From positions 23,147,958 through 23,211,957 of the forward strand of contig OX465107.1 in NCBI GenBank assembly GCA_949987565.1: a stretch of 64,000 nucleotides of DNA, in the 5' to 3' direction. This document shows positions 33,201 to 45,200 of the stretch, piece by piece. Within the stretch, counting starts at the first letter, position 1. Each line of letters starts with the position of its first letter. The notes below the pieces were generated by a model that did no database searches, was not told the DNA's origin, and saw only the letters and a list, made by a program, of their open reading frames with translations. Source of the DNA: Luidia sarsii. Taxonomy: Eukaryota; Echinodermata; Asteroidea; Paxillosida; Luidiidae. Position numbers and translations under genes: made by a program.

Positions 33201-36200
33201 CCATGGCCTCCCACAGTGCAGGTTTTGTTTGTTTGTTGACATTATGTGATGGCTTCTTGTCGTTTAATCCCCAGATTTGATTTTGCAACCAGAAGTGAAA
33301 TGCTCCTACGCCAGTGTGGAGTTGAGAGGCTATCCCGATTGTGAGAAGAAAATCGCAGTAAGTCGTACCCTATTGCCCCTCCCCCACCCCCCTTTGTTGC
33401 TCCGTTTTAGACAAGGAAACAAACCTCATCAAACATACAGGCAAAAAGGCAGACAAACAAACACATGATCAGGCAGGCAGATCCTCAGGCAAACAAACAC
33501 CATCTGAGTGAAGTACAAGCAGAAAATAAATCAACTCAATCAGGGCAGAGCAGGGCAAGTATTCTCTTCAACACAAACATCATAATTACACCATACATGT
33601 ACATGTACATGTACAGTACATATGTACATGTACAATCATTTCAGTGAGGATGAGGGTTTGGACTCATATGAAGTATCAGTTTTTTCCCAATATTAACTAA
33701 GGTTCATAAAAACTGTGTCTTTTCCCTGAATGCACACTCATGCCCAGTGTGTCTGTGACATACATGTACACGCGTATACATGTAACTGTACTGTACATGT
33801 ACACGTGCACACCTTGCCTGTCTACATTTATGTACCTGTACATGTATACCCGGTATTGTATGCATTCTGATGGTTGCTGTGGCAACTGCGTGTACAATTT
33901 ACAAGCAAGCTGTTCCTAATGAACTGGGAACTGAGCGTGTGGTCGTCAGTACAATCAATTGTCATTTGATGCTGCTAGTTTGCGGAACAATGACCATGTA
34001 CTGTACATGTATTTGGCCATGACAAACCACAGAAGTACATGTACAATGTACATGTACCATTACTGTACACATGTACATGCACAAGCCCTAATGCACAGGA
34101 ACATGTACACTGTAGTCAGTGGTAGTTGTGTTGCAAATAATTACGTTTTTCCAAGTCAAATAAAAAATGGAAAAAACTGACTGGGAATTTTTTAGATCTT
34201 TTTTTTTTTCAGTGGAAGTTATGGAACATTTGTGTACATTTACGTGTACATGAGCATGAGCATGTTATTACGGTATACAGTATACCGGTATGTACAGCAT
34301 GTACATTGTACACATTTACATGTACATGTACCGGTACATGTACATGAGCATGTTATTACGGTATACAGTATACCGGTATGTACAGCATGTACATTGTACA
34401 CATTTACATGTACCGGTACATGTACATGAGCATGTTATTACGGTATACAGTATACCGGTATGTACAGCATGTACATGTACATGTACATGTACATTGTACA
34501 CATTTACATGTACCGGTACATGTACATGAGCAGGTACATGTACATGAGCATGTTATTACGGTATACAGTTTACCGGTATGTACAGCATGTACATGTACAT
34601 ACATGTACATGTACATTGTACACGTGTACATGTACCGGTACATGTACATGAGCATGTTATTACAGCATACAGTATACCGGTACGTACAGCATGTGTATTA
34701 TACATGTACATGTACATTGTACACATGTACATGTACTGGTAGATGTACATGTAGTGTATGCACACGTTAGTTGATGATTTACAGAGCCTGAAACACCACT
34801 TGCCATTTTGTTGGCATCCATGCTTCTTGTTTGGAGAAACTCAACACCTCAGACATCCTGATTCATCAGTTACACTTACAGTATACTTGTTTTACTTGGT
34901 GGCCCAAGGTGTTTCTTCCAAGACTCCAAGCATGCCTTAGTGTACAGTTTAATGATGTGCACTGTGAAATTTCACATACGTGTACACAGTAGGGCCGTTC
35001 CCACTACGAAAATAATCGCGATTTGAATTGCGATTCAAAAACCTTTTTTTTGGTTGTGTCCACACAGGCCAAATAATAGCGTCGCAAATAAACATGAGCC
35101 GATTGCGGTTAGCATGTGGTCGCGCTGCGCAAGTGGGAATGGCGGGACTCGCTGACGAATGTAAACAAACCCTGTGCTGCACTTCCTGCCAGTAAGCTGC
35201 TGGCGGGAAATGCCATGCTTGCGCAATGCATCGTGGGCTTAAAAAAAAACCCGGTGTGATTTGAGCGGAGCGTTCCCACACACATCGCGTCGCAAATAAA
35301 CGCGATTATTTGAAAAAATCTCACTCTTAGTGGAGTCCGAATCGCAATTCAAATCTCACTAATAATCGCGTTTATTGTGTCCCCACACACCCAAAAAGTG
35401 GAGTTTGAATCGCGATTCAAATCGTGATCCAAGTAATCGCGTTTATTTGGTGTAGTGGGAACGGTCCTAGTGTAGTACAATATTAGAAGTTTGCCGTCCA
35501 TCTGAGCCTTAGTACATGTAGGTCTCTTTGCCTTGTATACAGTGCTTGTTCTCTGGTTATCCCACCATATGGGTTTGGCGAAAGTCCAAGATTGGTTTTT
35601 TGTTTTTGTCTTCCATTGGTTGTGTGCTCAATAGAAATGAAGATGCAACGGAATATGAATGAGCAGGCAAGGGCATACACACACAGAGCCTCAGAGAATC
35701 GATCACGGTTTTTCATCACTGTCATTGAAGGACTGTGGAGCTGGGGTTCATCTTGAATGGCCAAATATACAGTACATGTAGATATACATACATGTACATG
35801 TAGTATAGAACAACCCTCTGCTACAATGTACATGTACATGTACATGTACATGTATACCTCTAAGCCACCCATATTAAACATGGCCATTGCCATTTGGTTT
35901 ACCGTACATTGTATGATACACACTTGTACAGTACATGTACATCCACTTCATACACATACATGTACATGTACATCCACTTCATACACATAAATGTACATGT
36001 ACCGTATAGGCTCCGAATGAATAGAATGAGCACTATAAATTCATATGGTGCTGGTAGTGATAACATCTAGGCTTTGGTACAGCCTTTTAACTTTGTTTGG
36101 GATTTGGCTTTCAGTTTAAGTCTAGAATTATATTCAAAAGTTGCCAAAATACATTTACAGTATGTAGTGGGGCCTACATGTACTGTACAGGGATGTAATT

Positions 36201-39200
36201 TGTTTAAATATTTACTGTAGGGCTTACACTATACATGTACCGTACATGTACTGACTGGCACCTGAATGTTTATACATGTCCAGATGTTTGTACCTGTGTA
36301 CTGTACATGTATACATACATGTACATTACAGTCATGACAGTGCACATTGACTGTCGGAGAAAGATTTGCCTTTTGCGCAAGGAATGGATGGTTTTTGTTA
36401 GAGCTTGCTCAATGGTTAGAGCAGCAGAGAGACCTTGCATGCTTGGCACAAAAACAGAGAACATATTTTCTTAATATCCTACACACACTAAAATTTAGTG
36501 GGCCTGACGTTTCGATCCTAGCAGGACCTTTCTCAAAGGCAGAGTGACAAGGACAAAACAGATACATGTACACGAAGGAAGGGAGAAGAGAGTGAATAGG
36601 ACACGGATTAGAAACAAAGGACAAAGAGTAAAGCTGGTAGGGATAGATCAAAGGGAAGGGCATGTATGTTCATGTACCGGTACTATACTGGGAGTACGGT
36701 ACATATACTATACATTTACATACATGTACATGTAGTCTGTGCATGTACTGTACTGTACATTGTACAGGTACATGTACCTGTACAATGTACTGGTATATTT
36801 ATGTTCTTGTACCAGTACGTGTACATGTGTACATGTTCAAGTTGTAGTACAAAATGTGCCGTCATCCATCGTGTACTGGTACAGTATGCACTTGGACTGG
36901 TACTGTACATGTAAATTAACATTACCCGTGAGGGACAACATATCCTGGTTAAGTTTTGACCTCAAAAGTGTTTACTGCTCATATACCGTACACGTGAAAC
37001 CAGAGTGGTGTACATACCGGTACCCTCTGGTGTGTACACATGTACTGTATGTGGGGAGATCCCTGGTGCACTGTACGTGTACAGTGTATAAATAGAAGAG
37101 AAGAACCACACGAGACTGTCTAGGAATGTGGGCAACATACATGTACCTGATGTACGGGCACAGGTGTACTCTTCATGCACAGGTGCACCTCTTGGAGGTG
37201 GAAATGTTCTCAGCTGATAGGCCTACGGAGAACAATTTTGTCTCCTATCAGTATCACAATGCAGGAGTCTGCACACTCTCATACTGTACATTTGTACAAC
37301 ACAAAAGGCCTCTTGTGGCAAAGTATGATTTTTAGCCAGGGCCTGAGATCTACAGTGCATACATGTACATTGTACATGTACATGTACAGTACATGTCATG
37401 AACATGAACATACTGTACACGTGTAGTCGTGTACACACCATTAAAGTACAGTACAGTACCGGTACCAGTACATGTACATGTACATGTAGGTATACATTGT
37501 GGCCCAGAACTTAGACTAATTGTAAGCAACGGCTTTGAATTCACAATGTTATCAGCTGTACATGTACATGTACATGTACTTGTACGTACCGTACTGTACA
37601 TGTACATGAACATGTATGTACTGTACATGTACAGTATATATACTGTACTTTAATTTCTGTTTCCCTGTATGTTTTGTTTGTTGGCCATTTAGGCCATTAA
37701 CTGCTACACGTGGTTCCGATGTCATGTTTTGGCCATTGGTACATGTGCATGTACTTTGGCTAAACTGTCAAAATGACACCCTTGCCAACACAAGCAATTT
37801 CCTTGTTCCTTCTCAATAAGCAGGCAAGCAAACTCTCATGTACAACTGTGAACCCCCCTCCCCCCTCCCCCCTTTGCCTTTGAGAAAGGTCCAGCCAGGA
37901 TTGAAAAGTCGGAACCTCTATCCATCTTCTTTCAGATTTGCATTTGAGTCAGAATCTGTCTGTGAGCATTTAATTTGCGACATTCGTGTACATGTAAGTG
38001 TATGTCACTCACACTGTGCGTGTATTAAAGAGGGCTTGTCTCTTTCTCTTTTTGTGTGTGTGTGTCTGTGTGTGTGCGTTTGCAGTGGATGAGGGAGATG
38101 TGGGCTACGGATCCCTGCTACAAGCGGTACGGTGTGGACGGCACCGAGTGCTCCTTCCTCATCTACCTCAGCGAGGTGGAGTCCTGGTGCCCCAAGCTGC
38201 CCTGGAGGCCGCAGACGGCCAGAGTCCTGCTCACGGAGACCAACAGGACCACGGTAATGACGCAACGTCTCTTCTTTGCACTGCAGTGCCTTTTTTGAAC
38301 AGCTCCACCCCTGTAAAACTCTTCCACATGTCTTCAGGGATGTCAGACTTTCCGGATTTTTTTTTATGATTTTTTTATTTTTTTATGTCAAACAGGTATC
38401 TCAAACTGCTCATTTTTATGTGTTAAAACCCTAAAAACTGAAGGGCGCCTGCACCCCTGCCGTGAATCTCTCGGTTGCTTAAGTGCTCACTCGCAGTCGC
38501 ATCTTTCGGTGGTTCGCGTTAGCGCTCACTTGCAGTGGCAGAATTTATTGGCCACCAGTGATTTTCATGAAATGACTTTGCCGGTCACTTACATCCCTGT
38601 GTGTGATTTTGGCATGGGTCAGTTGTGCTGCATGTTCACATTACGCAACACACAATTGCCACACATGTGAGTGTCGAGTTGTGCTGACCGGTTCACGTTG
38701 TTCGAGCATACATGGCTCACAAGCAGAGAATTGTGCCCAAATTTGCTTGTTCTCTATGAGCATGTGTAACTACATGTACATGTAGCATCGATGCTTAGAC
38801 TTGGTTGACTGGGTCGTTCACACTACCGCTTTCAACACCTGTCAAATTTTCAACACGTGCCGACCGCTCTCAACCCACCTCCCGAGCAGGGTTCGTTTCA
38901 ACATGTAGGCCAACAGCTGCAGGTTTGCCCAGCTCTTACTCTAAGCCCACGGTACATTCAGGCATGCAACTTGTCCGCGGATCCGCGGATTTCCGCGTTT
39001 TATTTAATTCGGCCATTACATTTATAAAAAAAAAAAAAAAAAAAAAAAAAATCAAAGTCATAAGTTGTCACAAACTACTCAGAATGCACCACAGAGCATC
39101 TAGAATCCAAAATTTTCCCGGGCCCTTAAGCAGGCCCCAAACCACACACCGTAAGGGCTTCGTGCTTCGCGCTCGCAGTTTCATTCGGACATTTTCCTCT

Positions 39201-42200
39201 TTTTTTACAATTCAAGAGTTGCATGCCTGTACATTGTGTATCCCCGGTCTGGCTGAGGATTTCTCTCGGTCAAGTTGTCCATTTCTCTGCCAGATTTGCC
39301 TCTTCATTTAATTCCTGTCTTGCTCCGTACATTTACAGTACATGTACTTGAACATGTACAGTTCTTCATTGTATTTGCATGTACCGTTACAGTACCAGCA
39401 TGTTCGTAATCATGCGAACAATTTCTCCCATCTGGCAATCGAAAAATAGTTTATTTTGCCCTTTCTCTGACGCTGTCACTTACACTGTACCAGTAATTTC
39501 AGGGAAACGTGCAGTCGTGAATGTAAAGCAATATGCAAACCATATGCAAACTACATGTACAGTGTACACCGTGATTCCGTGAAGAAGCTACATGTATGTA
39601 CAGTGGTCTGCATTGCTGTTGGGGTATGATTTCTCAGAAGACTCAGAAGACACACACATGTAGGCCTACTAAACTGTATGTACATGTAGCTCCATCAATT
39701 ATCCAGCGAAAGCGTGTTTGCACTCTTGTGTGTCCTCCCAGTCTTGTCTCCTTCTCCCCCGACCCTCTTTCAGAGTTATTTCTTATCTAGCGGAGATTGT
39801 CGGGCACTCCCTTGTGTGGACACACGTTCTAGCCCCGTGGCAACACTGTCGCAGACCAATATTAACCCTTGTGACGGCAATTACGACGACGCCAAATTGG
39901 ACCCTTGGTCTCCTGTGGGAATGGGTTGACATTCAGACCACTCAGACAAGGCTTGGAGTAAATGGGAACAGGAATGAGCGGAATGGGCGGGGGGGGGGGG
40001 GGGGGGGAGGGCGGGAGCGTGAAGGATAGAGGAGGGAAGTCAGGGTCCTTTTTTTGCCGGCTACAGAAAAGGTGGACTCAATTGCAGTAAGACCAGGAGG
40101 GAATTCAGTGCTCGTTTTCTCCCACTTCATTTACATGTACTTCTTCAAAAGTGCATGCTTGTACATGTACATGTAATTCAATCTTTACTACCGGCATTTA
40201 CACTACATGTACCCCCTACTCCTCTTCCTATCCAGACCCAGCTTCTCGCCTTCCTCCCCTCCTCATCATCATCACTCCTCCCCAACCTCCTCCTAACTCT
40301 CCTCCTCCTCCTCCTCCTCCTCTTCATCTTCCCCTTGTCCTCACCCCTTCCTCCCCTTGTTCTCACCCTCGTCCTCACCCTCCTCCTCCTCACACCTCCT
40401 CCTCATCCTCCTCTCCTCCTTCACCTTCCCCTCCTCACCCTCCTCTTCACCTTCCCCTCCTCCTCACCTTCCTCTTCACCTTCCCCTCCTCATCCTCCTC
40501 ACCCCTCCTCCACTTCACCTTCCCCTCCTCCTCACCCTCCTCTTTACCTTCCCCTCTTCACCCTCCTATTCCTCCACTTAACCTTCCCCTCACTCTCCTC
40601 ACCCTCCTCACCCTCCTCCACTTCACCTCCCCCTCCTCCTCACCCTCCTCACCTCTCCTCCTCCACTTCACTTTCCCCTCCTGCTCACCCTCCTTCACTT
40701 CACCTTTCCCTCCTCCTCACCCTCCTCCTCTTTACCTTCCCCTCCTCACCCTCCTCACCCCTCCTCCTCCTCCTCCACTTCACCTTCCCATCCTCTTTAC
40801 CTTCCCCTCCTCACCCTCCTCACCCCTCCTCCTCCACTTCACCTTCCCCTCCTCTTTACCTTCCCCTCCTCACCCTCCTCCTCTTTACCTTCCACTCCTC
40901 TTCACCCTCCTCCGCTTTACCTTCTTCTCCTCCCCACCCTCTTCACCCCTCCTCCTCCACTTCACCTTTCCCTCACCCTCCTCCTCTTTACCTGCCCTCC
41001 TCCTTTTCACCTTCCCCTCCTCACCCTCCTCACCCCTCCTCACCCTCCTCACCCCTCCTCCTCCACCTCACCTTCTCCTCACCCTCCTCCTCTTTACCTT
41101 CCCCTCCTCACCCTCCTCCTTTCCTCTCCTGTTTCCTCCCCCAGGAGTTAGAAATAGGGTCAGTAGCATATTTTCATGGAGTACCCCAAAATGCAATTTG
41201 TTCCAATTGAATTTGGTAACGTAAAAAATGTGAGGAATAGAAAATAACATACTTCATACCGGTACATGCCAACATATTTACACTGTATGCTGTACCGTAC
41301 GTATGACATGACATTGAAGAACCATCGAGTAAGTTGTCCTCTTTGATATGAATGAGTTCCAGATAAAGATACATAGACCTTTTCATTTGGGTCAGTAAAG
41401 ATAAACGGTCATGCATGTCTTTAATAACTGGCCACATAAATTGTAAGCACATTCTAATGTTTCTTTGGCGACATGTTTATATTAGTCAGGACTTCTCTAT
41501 TCCATGTCTTTTTTGTGTGGGGGTTTTGAGGGTTTGGGGACTAAATGAAGGGGAACATTTCTGTGTGTCCTCAGTCAGAAAAAATTAACAACTTGTCGGA
41601 ATTTAAAGCCCCTACACAACATTGGTAAGATCGAGAAACAGAAATATTCACAGATTTACATGAAACTTATACAGTTTGAAGATGGTTATAGTAGAAACCT
41701 CTAACTGAAATATTTCTGCCGTAAATGTTGTATTTTGGGAGAAATGAGTAAAAGAAATAGTTTACGTCTCACCGAGATCTAAACTATTTTTTCGGAACAG
41801 TATGGCGTTGAATGCTGCATTTTCGTGAAACGAATGAAGCGGTTTTCACGATTTTCTCGAGACTTGGTTGGCGGATTGAGCTGAAATTTTCACAGGTGTG
41901 CTATTTCATGCATATGTTGGATCAGATAACGTATGGATGCTATTCTTTGACCTCGACCAATACTGTGTAGGGGCTTTAAGTGTGGGGGTTGGGGAATCTT
42001 GGGAGGACATGCAATTACAGCTTTAGCACTAGAAAAAAGTGTAAAAGAGATCTACGTGTACATGTACATGTACAGTGTGTAGCTATAACCTTGAGGGTGA
42101 GGTGCCACTACAAGTGGGAATGAGACAACGCATACTGTACATACATGTAGTATGCAGTGTATCCCTTGAGATGGAATGGGCCATCAGTTTTACAATGTAA

Positions 42201-45200
42201 TCCTGTTACTTGATGTCCTGCCTCGTACATACATGCACATGTGTATGTATATGTGTGGAAGTAATCTTTTGCAGTGAACCACTGACAGTCCAAAGGGCAA
42301 ATTTACTGTGCGGCGTGTACCTGTACGTTTACGTGTGTGCCAATTTACCTCTTGTGTCACGTTTTTGGGCATTCCTTGCACAAAGGAGAGATACATGTAG
42401 TGGGTCTGGAGACCTCTGGTTTGAATGAAATGTTACAATTGTTCATATTTCATGGTGTACTCAAGTAGAGGGTGTTAAGCAGTAGTCTACTGTAAATGCA
42501 GAGTGGAACAAATAATTACAGTATGCTGAGACATTGTACATATACATACATGTACAGTAGTCAGTACGCTGTATGTGAATAATTAGGATTTATCATTGTG
42601 TGCGCCAGTCTGTATGTGAACTGTATACATGTGCACAAGAAAGAAAATACAGCCCCAATCTCCACCCAGAATCATTATACATACAGTACACATACATGTA
42701 ATTATTCCCCTCATGGTATTGGCAGGTACAGTACTGAATACAAGAATTATTTTTACTTTATGAGGTGAAGGTACTAGAGAAAGAGGTGATGGTACTGTAC
42801 ATAATTAATAATTATATTCCTTTAAAGGGATATCATTACACAACATTTGTCGAGGTCAAAGAATAGCATCCATACATGTACGTTGTCTGATCCAACATAT
42901 GCATGAAATAGCACACCTGTGAAGATTTCAGCTCAATCTGTCAACCGAGTCTCGAGAAAACCGTGAATTAGGGCTTCATTTGTTTCACTTTAATGAGGTG
43001 AAGGTACTAGAGAATAAGATGAAGGTACATAATAACTAATTCCATTCCTTGAATGGAGTGAATTGCATATTGGAGTCTGTTAGAATAGGGGAGTGCTTAT
43101 GTGATAATACACTGTGCAAGCCTCCGGCAGAATGGCCTTTCTCTGTTTCCCTTCATGGTCAGCTGAAGACAAACAAATTGAAAACGCTGATTGAAGCTTT
43201 TTGAAATTAATTACGATTATGCCTGTAATTATTGAGGGTGCTGTTCTTTATGTCAGTTGGGGAAAATAGTATTGTATTCTTTCCCCATGAAGGTGGTATA
43301 CCCTTACATTTTTGGAGTACAGTACATGTACATGTAGTTCCCTTTAGTGCCTAATGCACTTTTTTGATCGCGAAGCCAGTCTTCTTTTTTCATGAAAAAA
43401 AAAGTGGCTGGCTGAGATGTCCTTCCACCGGCTTTTCCTTCAGAATCCGATGAAGCTCTCAGTCGAGGATAGAGATTCTGAAAATAGTTGTCCCATGGCA
43501 ACAGACAGGAACCTGATGCAAAAACCATGCATGCCTGAGCCCGAAGGGGCTCCGTCAAAGCAAGCCTCCAAATGGACACCCATGCACCGCACGTTTCGTC
43601 CGGTCGGATTATTTTGGTCGTGTCAGCGTGCGTCCAAATGCAGCTTATTCTCGGATCGTCAGAGAATAAATACGAGTACACATTTATTCCATTGCTGCAA
43701 TCGTCAGCAAGGAATCTCGCAGTCATATCAAGAATCTGTCGATTATTTTCTCCTGAAATCCGTTTTCATGAAAAACATGCACTGAATGTTTATATACACA
43801 TGTATAAAGTATACGAACATGCATTGTACAATGTAACCTGGTAACACTTCCTGACAAGACTTATGGACGGGGTCGTCAACTCATGACAACACCAAGGACG
43901 GCCTCCACGGGAGCGTGGCTGCTCCCTCTTCCAAAACTTTTATCCTCTTTCCCCAAATCAAATTCTTTAGATTGAAAAAAATGCATGAATGTATTGTACT
44001 GACACGACCGTGCAGTATTCATTTAAATGATAAAAAAAAAATTCCATAATGCATTGCAGTTGACCTTTAATGAGGTAAAGGCACAGGTAGACGTAAATTA
44101 CTGTACACGACATTTGAGTCTGAAAAAGTAGGGCTGTGTTTATATCGTAATGCATTATGGAAAACCCAAAAGTCTACTGCAGAATGGCCGTTGATGTTTC
44201 CCTAAATGAGGTGAAATACATGTACAGTGTACATGGCATTTGAGTCTGACAGTCTGAAATTGGAATGTACTGTATGATGTAAATGCATGTCATGGTCCGT
44301 GAAATAAGTGCCATTAGTTGCGGCCTCCATTGCAGAATATATGGCCCTTTTTTCCCTAACCTGACTTAGGCTTCAGCTCCGGATTTGTCTCTGTAAAACC
44401 AAAAGCTGAAAAACACAGGTTGGAGTTGAAACTTTAGATTTTTTTTTCTTTCCTCAAATTGCAGTGTAAAATGTGACCCGGCACACGGGCACAACGACAT
44501 GAGGAATATCCCACCAAAACACTTTTTGAGCAAACAACGCCTGAAGTTAAAGTATCTTCACAATTCAATTACAAATAAAAAAACAAAATTCTGTATTTTC
44601 GGAAATTTTAAATATTAGTGGATATTATATTTTGATATCATTTGAAAGCTAATGGTATACTCTTTCACATCATTAGAAAATCTCAAAATCTCAAAAGTGG
44701 GGGTTATTCTTCATTATGCTGTGCCGGGTCACAAATGTAACGTTCAAAAAATGAAGCCAAAGGTCTCCCGTTTTCATACCTTGTACTTTAAAATGAACGA
44801 CAGAAAAGAGAGACAGAGCGGGAGTCTGAGTCTAGACCGGGTTTTGGGAAAAGGTTCGTGACTGCTACATGCATCTATAGATGATTTTCCCTCTGATCTG
44901 TTTTTGTGTGTGCGTGTACCCGGACAGGCCACCATGAGGAAGGATATAGACGGCCTGCTGCGGATCATGAACAGGGCGGACATGTTCAAGCTGGAGTGGA
45001 TGAAGCTGCGCATCCAGCGCATGTGGGCCAGCAAGTGGCTGCCGGCCATCCAGGCCCTGGAGCAGAAGCAGGACATGAGGAACCGGGACCAGAGGAAGGT
45101 ACGCCTAGCGGAAAGCCACTGCCTGCCTCTAGGCAGCCGGGCGGTGGGCCCCCCTCCCCCCCCCCCCCCCCTCCCCCCTTCCCCCCCTGCAGCCAATTTC

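Noticed and set aside
36400..36450. tRNA gene suggested by GCTCAATGGTTAGAGCAGC
   Set aside because: It looks like an A-box region, but no B box or acceptor stem pairing follows.
40151..41224. Two overlapping long Pro/Ser-rich ORFs
   Set aside because: Pure low-complexity CTCCTC tract with several frames open at once; no ATG context, splice evidence or similarity.
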